A stretch of DNA of 64,000 nucleotides. It comes from Hymenopus coronatus (lineage: Eukaryota > Arthropoda > Insecta > Mantodea > Hymenopodidae). The DNA lies in the NCBI GenBank assembly GCA_030762935.1, contig CM060886.1:34085509-34149508 (forward strand), in the 5' to 3' direction. The notes beneath the pieces are model-generated. The model was given only the letters and a program-made list of their open reading frames with translations. It did no database searches and had not been told where the DNA came from. A program made the position numbers and the translations under genes. Positions within the stretch are counted from its first letter, which is position 1; the number at the start of each line of letters is the position of its first letter. This document shows positions 46,096 through 57,557 of this stretch, one piece after another.

Positions 46096-46940
46096 TTTTA
46101 CTTTCTCTAGCCCCGTATGTACAATGTACACAGGGATAGAGAAGTATTGTATTCCACTCAAAAATTCGATACCGAGATTTCACCGGAAATACATGTTTTA
46201 GGACCTCCTGTATCCAAAAAAAGCATTTTCAGAAAAAGTTCCGTGTGTACCAAACTTGGTATTTAAGTTTAGTATCTTCCAGGGATGCGACACGAAGATT
46301 TTGAGAAAAATCTCCCTACCCCAAACTACCCTTTACATGGAACTTTTTTCGAAAATTTTGATTTTCTTAAAAATGGCTCTAACGATTTTGATTAAAATAT
46401 AGCATAGTAATGCTAATTACCTGACAAATAAAATGTATATCTTGGATTTTCTGGGAATAGCTTCTAAAGACCTGTTTATTCTGGATGAATTTTGCTTAAT
46501 TTGGCATAACTAGTAAACCGTAAGAGATAGACAAAAGATTACTATACAAAGTATGTAGGTCTTTTTAAAATAGACAATTTACGTCATATTCATTTTTCTC
46601 GTGGAGGTTACCATTTTCGTGGTATTCATTGTTATTAGTTTCCGTTGTGAAGTACTTACACTTTTCTCAGACGGGAGTGTCCGTTTTTCTTTTGTTCTAC
46701 TCCTGGCCAAGAAAAGAAGCGATTTGTGATGATAATCGCATAACGACAGTTTTTAAAACATTTGACCATTTGTTTAGCCTAGTGTATTCCCTTATTTTCT
46801 TCCTACTTATACGGAACTAAATAATAAGAACATTGTGCTAATGAGTACCACGATTAGCAAGGTGCAGAAAAAAGAAGAATCTTACGTATGAAGTTTGTAG
46901 AACAGCTAGAGAAGCTCATGTGAGTGTAATACATCAGATT
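46096..46940 (+). mobile_element. H element with variant 5' hairpin
   Basis: TTTTTACTTTCTCTAGCCCC, GTATGTACAATGTACACAGG, GATAGAGAAG: the left arm GCCC and right arm GGG differ from the common TAC/GTA arms, yet most positions still pair. It lacks the GT tract (CCGTGTGTACC only). The 3' end is degraded (TGTGAGTGTAATACATCAGAT). Confidence 0.85.
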
Positions 46941-47057
46941 ATGGTTCAAAAATATTTCACGTCTCTTTTCACGACAAATTAATGAAGAAGTAAAGGTTAC
47001 AGCACTTTGGATTAGTATATTTTAGTATATATTAGTATAGAACAAAACTTTCATCAG

Positions 47058-47158
47058 GAGCTGAGGGAGGTGGTGCGCCTTGCATTCGGGAGGCTGTAGG
47101 TTCGATCACTGTGGCCATTCTTTTAGTGTTTTGGGGGGTTTCGTCGACTCGCAGACGA
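47058..47158 (+). repeat. tRNA-like SINE head
   Basis: GGAGGTGGTGCGCCTTGCATT and, 25 bp later, GTAGGTTCGATCACTGTGGC look like A and B boxes. GTTTTGGGGGGTTTCGTCGA follows. The 3' side dissolves into a T-rich run. Confidence 0.5.
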
Positions 47159-47639
47159 ATGTTTTTTTTTGTTTTTTTTTGTTTTTATTTTCTTTTTTTA
47201 TTATACATAATACATAAGAAACAGTTACATTAATCAAAATGGTAATTTTAACTTGTAGCTCAGAATAACTAAGGTGGATTTGTCGCCTTGTATTTATTTA
47301 TTTTTTTTTTTTAGCTGAATCTGTCACAGTTCGGAACCTAGAGTCTCTATAAATGCCGAAGATCCAACGACAGCGGGGTCCGTTTTTCTAATTCCCAGCG
47401 TTCTTTCCGGATGAAAATCTGGAAGTCTGGTAGCTGTACCGCGTCTCCAACCAGCAGAATGCAATAGTATGTGGCAAATATTATCCAGCTGCCTATTGTT
47501 GGGAAGGTTCATTCAATTCAAGTATCATTACGGCGATGATTTGATCCTTTATCACCAAGTGGTCAACTCCCGAGCTAGAAATTTCCTGATCAAGAAACTA
47601 CTGTATAGTTGACTATCTCTTTACTGTATTTTCTTATTT
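47159..47639. other. T-rich low-complexity run and unassigned flank
   Basis: 47162-47200 is (GTTTTTTTTT)-like, with a second T-run at 47297-47313. The rest shows nothing I can name. Confidence 0.5.
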
Positions 47640-47775
47640 CTTTTTTTACTTACAAGGAAGCTGTAATAAGAGTATTTCTGTTAATGTTTATTCGATTATC
47701 ATGAAGTAGATATATAATTATAATTATTTCTTAGAGAGAAATAAAGAAATCATCTGAATGAAACACATAAGATAT
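47640..47775 (+). mobile_element. H element, short 3' fragment
   Basis: TTACTTACAAGGAAGCTGTAA, then TATTTCTGTTAATGTTTATT and the worn 3' end AAATCATCTGAATGAAACAC, ATAAGAT. Confidence 0.6.
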
Positions 47776-48189
47776 TTTACTATTGCTATACATTGTTCGA
47801 TCTCTTGATTATGCTTCAGTTAATGTGCGAGGTAAATTCTACGTTTCTAAAGCAGTCTCCACTTTATGCAATATCGTATTTTCCTTTCACTCTTCCCGAT
47901 AACTGTAATTTTTGTCGTTTTCTTTGTGTTTACTTTTATCTCTTACGTCTCCCTTCACCATGTGGTTCTTAAAGATTTTCTGTTTCACTACCCGTGTCGT
48001 TGCATCCGTATCAAATAATGTTTCATCGTACTAAAATCCTCTCCATGAACTCTCTTCTACGTCCATTTAACATACATTCTCCTATACAGTATTGCCACTA
48101 GAGGTTTCATATAAAGAAAATACTTCTCATCTTGTTTTCCAGTCAATGGTAGATTTCTTCAGAACCTCCATTAATGGATCCTCAATCTA
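47776..48189. other. No recognised feature
   Basis: T- and C-rich single-copy-looking DNA. Confidence 0.35.
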
Positions 48190-48222
48190 CCAAGCATTTG
48201 ATAGAGTAGATTGGAAAATACT
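48190..48222 (+). pseudogene. Possible LINE reverse transcriptase scrap
   Basis: YQAFDRVDWKI, read just before the H copy at 48217, resembles the KAFDRVDW motif of LINE reverse transcriptases, which carries a catalytic Asp. Only about ten residues match and the rest of the frame does not, so this may be coincidence. Confidence 0.2.
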
Positions 48223-48930
48223 GATATGTTCCATTCTCATGACTTTCTGTACAACTCTGCAACAAATTATTATTAAAAAGCTCATGCTTCTACTTACTTC
48301 ATGCTAATTGCGAAAAATTAGCAGAAACAGTCTTATTACTTGCTTCCTTGTAAGTAGAAGCGAAATAAGGGAGTACCATAGGTTAAAGTGATAGTCAAAA
48401 ACTGGAAGTTCCTTTGTTTGTATGGACAGGAGTTGATAAATATCTGTATGAGAAAGGTATAAGTTTTTTAAAGCTGAAACCAATAACAAGGAATATCTCA
48501 AAAACGATCAACTACACGAAAAAAAATGTGTATTACATAAATTGTGTTTTTTATTGCGATCTACATTTTTGTGTTGTAAGTTTTTATCTATCTGTTACGG
48601 TTTACCAGTTGGGCAAAATTCAATAAAGCTCACCCAAAACAAAAAGGTCTTCAAAGGCTATTCCCAGAAAATTCAAGATATACATTTTATTTGTCTTCGT
48701 GTCGCATCCTTGGAAAATACCAAACTTAAACACCAAGATTGGCCTTTTTTCGTTTTTGAGCTATGCTGTCCACAGACACACACATGGACATTTTTCCATA
48801 AAATGCTTCTTTTGGATTTAGGAGGACCCAAAACATGTATTTCCGGTGAAATCTCAACATCTAATATTTGAGTGGAATATAATACCTTCTCTATACACTA
48901 TGCACATAGTATATATAGGGAAAGTAAAAC
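48217..48930 (-). mobile_element. H element with internal deletion
   Basis: 3' end ACTGATATGTTCCATTCTCA. The sequence jumps from CATTTTATTTGTC directly to TTCGTGTCGCATCC, deleting the segment with CGATTTTGATTAAAA. The hairpin end GTATATATAGGGAAAGTAAAA is worn. Confidence 0.85.
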
Positions 48931-49126
48931 GAATTGATGGAGGTATGGAAGAAACCTGCTATGGACTGGAAAAGCAGACGAGAAGACTAAATTTAAATGC
49001 TTGGATTTTCCAAATCCACATATGCCAATTCTTTATTTCTTTGAGCACTGTTAGTCGATTTGAAACTAATATTAAAAGTAAAATAGGAAAGGTTAAGGGA
49101 ATTATAGCTACGGAGGAGGAACAGAA

Positions 49127-49135
49127 TTGTTAGTT
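49127..49135. repeat. Target-site duplication, left copy
   Basis: TTGTTAGTT, identical to 49315-49323. The two copies flank the SINE at 49136-49314. Confidence 0.7.
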
Positions 49136-49314
49136 AACATAACTCCATGGCACGACAGCTCACAGGGAGCCTTGGCCTACCGCCCGGCCGCTGCGTCCCC
49201 CATCTCGGTCCACTACAGACGTCATGGATGGGGTGCAGTATTGGAGGGTGAGACGTGGTCAGCGCCTCGAGCCCCTCCCGGTCGGTTAATGCGGTCCTCA
49301 CGACCTGGAGCCGC
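49136..49314 (-). repeat. 5'-truncated SINE, relative of 20513-20798
   Basis: Minus strand: GCGGCTCCAGGTCGTGAGGA to GTCGTGCCATGGAGTTATG. It has the body and 3' end of the 20513 SINE but no tRNA head, as happens with reverse transcription that stops early. A 9-bp duplication flanks it. Confidence 0.8.
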
Positions 49315-49323
49315 TTGTTAGTT
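49315..49323. repeat. Target-site duplication, right copy
   Basis: TTGTTAGTT, the partner of 49127-49135. Confidence 0.7.
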
Positions 49324-49950
49324 GGTTTGTTATAATTTCGAACCAGACACTACAAGTGTGAGTTTTCTTCACCAAGAGGGCAGGCATTTAGATTTATTGC
49401 AACATAACTACAACATTTCCTGTTGGGACAACCTTGAAACAGTTAGCAACTCCACTATTTATGTAAGTGAAAGCACTTATTGATAGAAAGCAGTACTAAA
49501 TTGCACATCGCTAATTCATTACGTATGTAGCTTAATTGGATCTAAATACTGAATACCTTCCTTGACCTTACATAATCCTTGGATTGCAGAAGAACTGAAA
49601 CAACAATTTTCTTTTATAATTAATTACTTTAGAGGGAGCTGCTGGACTCTCAAACAATCATTACTTTCGTGTTTCGTCTAGTTATTCAGAATAACGCATA
49701 AAATGGTAATTTGAGTTGGAATGAACAATATTGTTTTCGAGTTATGTTTAACTCAATTAAATGTGTTTAAATAACGCGTTGCCTATTATTTATTTCTTCG
49801 CACTTTACGAAACAAACAAAGTGCGTTTTGTTTTAAATCAACGGTATAACAATCTATAATTAGTAAACTATTCGGTTTTGTCAGGCCAAAAACATACAGC
49901 AGATAAAAAAACATAACAAAACAAACTATTGTTAAATGGTCACAATGTGT
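49324..49950. other. No recognised feature
   Basis: AT-rich spacer between a SINE and an H copy. Confidence 0.4.
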
Positions 49951-50490
49951 TCCATACACGATGTACATGATGTATAGAGAAGATATTGTATTCCACCCAA
50001 AAATTAGATGCCAAGATTTCAATGGAAATTCATGATTTCACCTGAATCAAGGAAAAAAAAAAACATTTTTAGAAAAACGCGCGCGCGTGTGTTTGTGTGA
50101 GCACTGCATAGCTCAAAAATCAAGACCATTAAATACCAAACTTGCTATTTAACTTTAGTATCTCTCAAGGATACAACACGAGGATTTTAAAGACCACCAT
50201 CCCACCCCAAACTACCATAGAAATGGAAACATTTTCAAAAATTTTGGTTTTCTCAAAAATGTCTCTAAAGATTTAAATTAAAACATAGTATATTAAAATA
50301 TTTACAAATGTATACCTTGAATTTCATTGAACTTTTTATTCTAGATGAATTTCGCAGAATTTTGTATAACTGGTAAACCGTAAGATACACAAAAATTTAC
50401 TGCACAAAAATGCAAATGTTGTTAAAACACATAATTTGTCATACACTTTTTGTGTAGAGCTCACCGTTTCTAATATATTCTGCTGTCAAG
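49951..50490 (+). mobile_element. H element, diverged, 3' third missing
   Basis: The hairpin is shortened (CATACACGATGTACATGATG). CACCCAAAAATTAGATGCCA and a GCGCGCGTGTG tract at about 50079 are recognisable. It can be followed to GTAGAGCTCACCGTTTCTAA. Confidence 0.75.
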
Positions 50491-50670
50491 ATTGGAGTGA
50501 CGTATAAATATAGTATATGTATATTACTGCATAGATACGAAACTTACACCGAACCATCAAGTATGATAGCTTCCCACTAGACAGACAATATTCAAGTCGG
50601 TTCATTAAAAGTGAGTCGCATTAAGTTTGATTTATCACTAGAGGATAGCAATAAACTGAGCTCAGATGTT

Positions 50671-50885
50671 CGGTGCCCTGTGCTGGTGGCCTTAGCCCCA
50701 CATTCAAAACACCAGATACTGAGTTCTCGGCTTCGAGCCCAAATTGGTGACGTTGGAAAGACTCACTCCACTACCTATGTGTAGACCCACGAACCTGGTG
50801 ATGTGAATCTACTACCGGTGAATTAGCCTCGGCGTTGCTCAGCCTGCACGATGATTGTCTCTCTCGGGGTGTGCAGCTAAAGGGG
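50671..50885 (+). repeat. Possible tRNA-related SINE, unrelated to the others here
   Basis: TGTGCTGGTGGCCTTAGCCC may be an A box and CTCGGCTTCGAGCCCAAATT is B-box-like. The body is a GC-richer block (ACCCACGAACCTGGTGATGT, CCTCGGCGTTGCTCAGCCTG). It abuts the LTR-like segment. Confidence 0.45.
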
Positions 50886-50904
50886 GTAGTTCAGGGAGTG
50901 ATCT

Positions 50905-51590
50905 TATAATAATGAAGACTTGCGTAACTTTCCTGGAGTTTATTTCTTACTAGGAGATGCGAGATAAGCACTTTGCTTTACAATTCTGCTAACTTAAACA
51001 CTTGTTAGGAACCTTAATACTTGGCTAATCACACGTAATTATATTTGCTTCTTCTTCCTTGATTCTGCTTTATACAATATAGTTTAACACATGTCACTGA
51101 ATTTAAATACACTTAGAGCGCTGGAAACTACTAAGTTTTCGTTACAAGTTACCGTGCTTAGCTTTGTGCGGAGAAGTGACGTTCAGCCCGACAACCGACA
51201 GCATGACAGTATTACAAGATCAGCATGACAGCGTCATACAGCGATGTACAATTAACAGACAGTGACAGACAGCAGACAGCCCCGATGTGCCTTCTTGGGC
51301 TCTTTATATACTAAAAATACCGTTATGGGGCTTCTGATTGAACAGAAAGACCGCGCAGTTGACGTAAATATTACCCAAAAGTCAGTTTTATCATCCCAGG
51401 GTGCACTGCAACTATCACGTGACACATTTTGTACAATGGAAAATTACTGTCTTCCAAATTTTAAGGTTCACCCCCGTCGTAACCCGGTTGTACGTGACTG
51501 GACAAAAGCGCTTCTCACACCCTTCTACTATCTTGGCGTCAGCTTTCTATTTCTGCTCCAGAAGAATTTACTCTGTTAAATACATATGTT
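50905..51590 (-). mobile_element. Possible solo LTR
   Basis: On the minus strand a GC-richer upstream part (GCGCTTTTGTCCAGTCACGT, about 51505) is followed by a TATA box GTATATAAAGAGCCC (51311-51297), a run of CTGTCTGCTGTCTGTCACTG, and an AATAAA signal at 50946-50941. That is the order U3, TATA, R, polyadenylation signal of an LTR. No internal retrotransposon coding is next to it, which would make it a solo LTR. I could not fix TG...CA ends or a target duplication, so this is tentative. The 105-codon frame on the plus strand at 51262-51579 is then only a shadow. Confidence 0.35.
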
Positions 51591-51595
51591 AATAA

Positions 51596-52457
51596 GCATT
51601 TGTAATCTTTAATTATACAGTGCTAAATAATTAATAGCTAACAATAGTTTTTATAGAGAAGCTAATTAACAGTCTCAATTTATTGCGCAAAAAAAAAAAA
51701 TTAGAATAAAATGAATGCCCAGTATATTAACTCGTGTACTTGAATCTACATTAGGATTGAATTTAGAATTCACTGCAATCCTAAATTAGGAAGCCAGTGT
51801 TAATTTTTGGCCAAACCTATAAAAGTAGCTCATATTTATATTAAATCCGTTTTGTGTAATCACTTTCGAGTTGCTGTAGACTTTCTACATATGGTTAATT
51901 GCATTGTGCTCAGCACTCTTCAAGAGCTGTTGAGAAAATCGCATGTCCTGCCAACATTAAATAGTTCTGAGTATAGCTCAGTGTTCTCCACTGTTGCGCT
52001 GCACGCAAACTTTTTTATTTTTTCCTTGTTTTTCATAAATACTTAAACATTTAGCGAGGAGAAACCGTCATTAAGACATTTCCTTTAATTAATATTTACC
52101 GTTTCGTGTCTCAAAGCTAGCAGACTCATGCCAAGAGTAATTTTTATTTGCGCTTGCATAAAAGCGTAGATAACCTGTTTTCTTTTTGCTTATTATCTCA
52201 CACCTAAACTTGTTTTATGATCTTCTGAGGTGTATCTCTAATTCGCGTGTCTTTTCTCTTTGCTAAAGTGGCGTTTAAAATTAGTGATGAAGTTTCTTTT
52301 GTTGATTAATATATTTCATATTTTGCAGTAAATATTAGTAGAAAGTAAACAATTAATGTATCTTTCGGTTTAACAAATTTTTATCAAGCTTTTAATATTT
52401 TATTTCATTTAAGATAATTGTTTGCCTGTTCGTTAAACCTTCCATTTTGCATTTGTT
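51596..52457. other. No recognised feature
   Basis: AT-rich. A run of A lies at about 51690-51700. Nothing is assignable. Confidence 0.4.
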
Positions 52458-53258
52458 TATTACTATCTCTAGCACGTATGTTCAATGTATACAGTCGGTA
52501 GAGAAATATTGCACTTCACCCAAATATTCTATACCAAGATTTCACCGAAATACACGTTAGAGGGTCCCCATGTATCCAAAAAAGCATTTTGACAAAATAT
52601 TCATGTGTCGATGAGTACGATCAAAAATGTAAATGCCAAATTAGGTATCTAAATTCAGTATCTTCCAAGGATGTGACACGAAAATTTTAAGAAAAATTCC
52701 CCCATCCCAAACTATCCTTGGAAAATGTCCAAACTGCTGGTTTTCTCAGAAATAGCGCTTAAGACTTTAATTAAAATACCGTATATTAAAGATATTTATA
52801 TGACAATAAAATATATATTGAATTTTTTTGGGAATAGTCTCTGAAGACCTGTACATTCTGTGGGCTTTTGCATAACTGGCAACTGTAAGAGACAAAAAAG
52901 CTTACTGCACAAAAATGTAGATCTCTTAAAATACATAATTATGTCGTATATATTTTTTCGTGGAGTTGACCATTACCGAGATATTTCTTATTATTGGTCT
53001 CACTTTTAAAATACGAATTTGTCACATAGCAACAACTTTTGAAACATTTCAATATCACTTTAACATAAATGCGTACTAATTAATTTCTTATAATTAGAAT
53101 GGGAATATTACTTATAAGGAAGTATTTAGCAGGCATTTCTGTTATCTTCTGGTTTTCTTGATTAGCACGAAGTAGAGAGAAGCATCAGCTTTTGTAGGAA
53201 TGCTTTGTTGCAGAATAGCTAGGGAAAGTCATGTGAATGGAACACATCAGATATTTTT
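52458..53258 (+). mobile_element. H element, diverged, variant hairpin
   Basis: TATTACTATCTCTAGCACGT, ATGTTCAATGTATACAGTCG, GTAGAG shares the GTAGCACGTATGT-type hairpin. No GT tract. The 3' end CATGTGAATGGAACACATCAGAT is well kept. Confidence 0.8.
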
Positions 53259-53289
53259 CTACTTATTTTTGACTCATCTACTGATTATC

Positions 53290-53988
53290 TATGGTATGTA
53301 GAAGAAGTATTGCAGTCCATTGAAAAATCGATAATCAGATTTCACCGGAAGTTACTACTTTGAAGTATTCTGAAACAAGAAAAAAAAACCCACAAAAAGG
53401 TGTGTATGTGTCAGTCAAAATTCAAAGTCGATTAATTACAGAACATGGTATTTAATTCATGTCTTCCACAGATTCGATACACCAAACTGCCCTTTGTATA
53501 GAAGATTTTTGAAATAAAAGATAATAAGCGACAGACAAAGTGTATATCTAGAATGCATTCCGGAAATAGCATTTGGTTCTCTATATTTGTAAGTGTTAAA
53601 TAATAGAGGAATACGTACTACGGAAAAAAAAATGTAGATCGCCGGAATTTATTTGGTATAACTCTTGTGTGCCATCAGCCATTTCCGAGATATCTGTTAT
53701 TAGAAGAACGAATTGTTCAATATTTTGTTATTCATTTCAAGTTTTTCGATACTCATTAGTTTCTCCCGATTGCCAGAAACATTATTTGTTTTTTAAAGCC
53801 AGCATACACGTCCAGCTGCTAAGCATTTCTTCTGGCTATCTCCTCTGTATCTATAACGAAATGTCTACTGCAGTTAAGATATTTATCCATAGACTCATCT
53901 CAATTATTCAAATAAAGTAGATAAAAAAATAAGCTTTCATAAGTATGTTTCGTGTGCATAGCAATAAACGGTGAAATTCACGTGAACG
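53290..53988 (+). mobile_element. H element, very diverged
   Basis: ATGGTATGTAGAAGAAGTATT, GCAGTCCATTGAAAAATCGA, TTTCACCGGAAG, then isolated blocks down to GGTGAAATTCACGTGAACGT, GGCATCTG. It follows another copy of the same orientation by about 30 bp. Confidence 0.55.
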
Positions 53989-54612
53989 TGGCATCTGCTT
54001 TTTATCTTAACATAACCTCTACTTTCCAGATGAATGTTGGATAACAAATTCAATACATGCAAGTTTCGGGCCTCTTAAGTTGCCTGATATATTTTATCTG
54101 TAGTATATAGGAAACAAACTTGAGCAACAATTTGTATGCTAACATTTGCTCTTGCTGGTTTGAATCGTTCAGTCTAATGAACATACACTTAGAGGTCATT
54201 AAATAAGTGTTAAGTTTCTTAAGAGCATATACAGAACAGCAAATTATGATAGGGTTAAAAGTACGCTTTTATTTTATGAGTAGGAATGTTTACAAAACCA
54301 AGGCTGCAGGCCGAGTTTGGCAATCTTACAAACAAAATAAAACCATTTTAAGCACGTATTTTTAGCTTGAAATATCCCCGTTCAATTCTGCAACTCTTAA
54401 CTCACGAAGGAATATCTGCACACACAAATACAGGGCAGTTGGACCACTGGTATGTTTTACTATTAAGAAACACAAATAAAAGTTGAACAATAATGTTATT
54501 GCTGTATAATTATTTCAGTATACTTTCCCAATTAGTTCAAAATTCAATTAATCAATCATAATCGATTATTTTAAAATAAGTAATCGATTAACATTTTTGA
54601 TTGATTGACAGT
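53989..54612. other. No recognised feature
   Basis: AT-rich spacer before a T-rich minisatellite. Confidence 0.4.
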
Positions 54613-54845
54613 ACTAGTTGTTATTATTGCTGTTGTTATTGTTGTTACTATTTTCATTATTAATTTATTGTTTTCATTATTCTTTTTATTGTTTTCATTA
54701 TTGTTTTTATTGCTTTCATTATTATTTTTATTGTTTTCATTGTTGTTTTCATTGTTGTTTTCATTATTGTATTCATTATTGTTTTCATTATTGTTTTTAT
54801 TATTTTCGTTATTTTTATTATTGTTTTTATTATAATTGTTTTTAT
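54613..54845 (+). repeat. TTATTGTTTTCA-type minisatellite
   Basis: Units of about 12-15 bp such as TTATTGTTTTCA and TTATTGTTTTTA repeat imperfectly some 18 times. Leucine- or phenylalanine-rich frames across it are products of the repeat. Confidence 0.9.
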
Positions 54846-55291
54846 GGTTATTCGATTTTAAGTATGGAAAGTATCACACTTATTCTAAGCGCCCTTTCAG
54901 CCCTAGAAAGCTGATTTCCATATTCCTTGATAGGTTCTCGTCGCCGACTTCCTCACCGATACATACCAATAACTGTGAAGTACATACCCATACAAATGTC
55001 GAAGAGAATTTATCGGCAGGCGAAGCCGTACACACGTCTAGTTCAACGGCAACCATTTTTCTGACTCTCTTTTCATTTCTCCAAATGCAGCGCTAATTGA
55101 GATGTACAGCAGTTTAAATGGCACTTTCATTCCGAGAACCAACAACTTGTCCGGTGCATATATTTACTGCAGTGCACCGGATTTCACTATGCATACAGCT
55201 TCAAGCCAATTTACGACCTTTCTCTTCTAAAATGCCCGTATAAGGAAAAGAGTGAAGCCAAACGAGAACAGTCTTAAAAACATTTCTGATG
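54846..55291. other. No recognised feature
   Basis: Slightly less AT-rich than the minisatellite before it. Two overlapping frames of 86-98 codons enter it but are unrecognised. Confidence 0.35.
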
Positions 55292-55351
55292 CGGTACTTT
55301 CACATGACTTTCTCTACCTTTTCTGTAACAAACCTTTCCTTACTAAAGCTT
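55292..55351 (-). mobile_element. H element, 3' end fragment
   Basis: GGTACTTTCACATGACTTTC, TCTACCTTTTCTGTAACAAA, CC...AAAGCTTA: the first 60 bp inward from a 3' end, followed directly by a copy in the other orientation. Confidence 0.7.
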
Positions 55352-55352
55352 A

Positions 55353-56149
55353 TTACTTTCTCTATCCCTACTATGTACAGTGTGTAGAGAAGGTATTGTA
55401 TTCCACCTAAAAATTCGATACCGAGATTTCACCGGAAATACATGTTTTGGGTCCCCCTGAATCCAAAAAAAGCATTTTTGTAAAAAAGTCCGTGTGTGTC
55501 TGTGGACAGCATAGCTCAAAAACGAAAAGACCGTTAAAAACCAAACTTGGTATTTAAGTTTGGTATCTTCCAAGGAAGCGACACGAAGATTTTCAAGATT
55601 TCTCAAAAATCGCTCTATTTTGATTAACATTTCTTATATTTAAGATATTTACATGCCAAACAACATGTATATCTTGAATTTTCTGGGAATAGCCTCTAAA
55701 GAACTCTTTATTTTGAATGATTTTTATTGTATTTTGCATAACCGGTAAACCGAAAGAGATAGGTAAAATCTTAGTACACAAAATGAAGATCACGATAAAA
55801 CACACAATTTATATCCAATACATTTTTTCGTGGAGTTGATCGTTTTTGAGATATTCCTTGTTATTGATTTCAGCTTAAAAAACTTATACTTTTCTCATAC
55901 AGGAATTTGTCAACTCCTGTCCATACAAACAAAGGAACATCAGTCACATAGCAACCAGCTTTTGACTATCAATTTAACCTATGCTACTCGCTTACTTCGC
56001 TTCAACTTACAAGGAAACAAGTAATAAGACTATTTCTGCTAATTTTTTCTCGATTAGCAGGAAGTAAATAGAAGCCATAAACTTTCTAAGAATAATTTGT
56101 TGCAGAGATGTAGAGAAAGTCATGTGAATGGAACACACAAGACTTTTTT
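55353..56149 (+). mobile_element. H element, both ends present, in a four-copy cluster
   Basis: Starts ATTACTTTCTCTATCCCTAC with a shortened palindrome and ends CATGTGAATGGAACACACAAGAC. An internal deletion joins GATTTTCAAGATT to TCTCAAAAATCGC. Confidence 0.85.
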
Positions 56150-56968
56150 TTCTATCTACTTCATGCTAATTAACATACACATTAACAGAAGTGATCTTAC
56201 TAGTTAGTTCCTTATAAGGTAAATAGGCTACAGCCATAGTTATGCCTTTAAAAGCTGGACACTATGTGTTATGTGAAACAATTGAGATCCGGTTATATAT
56301 ATTTTAATGACCAAGAGTAAACTAATAGAGAAAAAACGATTGGAGACTTCCCGTTTGAGAGAAGTTTTTTAAGTATTTTAAAATTAAAACCAATAAAAAG
56401 GAATAACTCGGAAATGGTTAACTGTGTAAAAACATATATGAAATAAATTGTGTGTTTTAACAGTACTATATTCTATGTAGTATGTTTCTCTCTGTCTCTT
56501 AATGTTTATCATCATACAAAAGGCATACAAAATGAGGAGCTCTTCAGATGGTATTCCCAGGTTATTCAAGATGTTCATTGTATTTGTCATGTAAACATCT
56601 TTAGTACACGGCATTTTAATTTAAATTGTTAGAACTAAGTTTGAGAAAAACCAAAATTTTCGAAGGTTTTCCGTGTGAAGGGTAATTGGGGGTGAGGAGA
56701 TTTTTCTGAAAATGTTAGCGGCGTATCCTTGAAAACTATTAAACTTAAATACCAAGTTTATTATTTAACCAACTTTTCATTTAGAGTCATGCTGTCCACA
56801 CACGCACATACGCTGAATTTTTTTCTAAAAACGTGTTTTGTTTTTCAAATCAATGGTTCTCAGATCATGTTTTCCCGGTGAAATCGTGAAGTCAAATTTT
56901 TGGCGGAATACAATAATTGTCGCATCTGATATGTGTATAGTCTATTCGTACTAGAGAAAGTAAAAAAA
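56150..56968 (-). mobile_element. H element, diverged, lacking its last 70 bp
   Basis: Enters at TCTATCTACTTCATGCTAAT and ends at ATTCGTACTAGAGAAAGTAA. It faces the copy at 55353-56149. Confidence 0.75.
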
Positions 56969-56971
56969 GCG

Positions 56972-57553
56972 TATTCTTCTATCCATTTCACGTTAGTCGA
57001 AATAAATTACTGCAGAAATATTTTTATCACATTCCCTTGTAGATGCAACAGAATTAGAGAAATGCAGGAGACTTAAGCTATAGTGAAATCGTCAAAGGGC
57101 CGCGCCGTGGCCGAGTGGGTTAGACCACTCGCCTCTCACGTAGACGGCCCGGGTTCGATCCCAAGTGAGCGCATGTGAGATTTGTGGTGGACAAAGCGGC
57201 GCTGGGGACGGTGCTCCTCTTCATTCATGTACCATCATCAGTGTCATCGCCTGCGGTGCCATAAGTAATTAAAGCGGGCGTTAAACACTACCAAAAAAAA
57301 TAAAAGAGTAGGTTGCTACGCGATCACTTTGAAATTCCTTCTATTTGCTTCATCAGTTGAAAGAAAAATATTTAACGACTTCCCATTTGGGAAAAGCGTA
57401 AATATAGGAAAATTGAAATCAATAACAAGAAATATCCCGGAAATGGTTAACTCCACCAAAAACGTGTTCTGACGAGATCCTGTAATTTGTGTAGTAAGTG
57501 TTTCTCTCTTTTGATAGAATATTTTAATAAAAATTTCCAGCCATTTTGAATAA
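56972..57553 (-). mobile_element. H element interrupted by a SINE
   Basis: Starts TTCTTCTATCCATTTCACGT, reads to AGTGAAATCGTCAAA at 57098, and resumes after the SINE at AGTAGGTTGCTACGCGATCA (about 57307), matching the consensus GTGATAGTCAAAAGCTGGTTGC. It fades out near AAAATTTCCAGCCATTTTG. Confidence 0.75.
57100..57306 (+). repeat. tRNA-derived SINE inserted in an H copy
   Basis: Head CCGTGGCCGAGTGGGTTAGA with CTCGCCTCTCACGTAGACGG, B box GGCCCGGGTTCGATCCCAAG (Ser/Leu-like). The tail GCGGGCGTTAAACACTACC is followed by an A-rich end. It splits the H copy cleanly, so it is the younger insertion. Confidence 0.9.
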
Positions 57554-57557
57554 ACCA

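Noticed and set aside
51262..51579. Plus-strand 105-codon ORF with a hydrophobic end
   Set aside because: It lies in the LTR-like block, whose TATA and polyadenylation signals are on the other strand. The translation resembles nothing I know.
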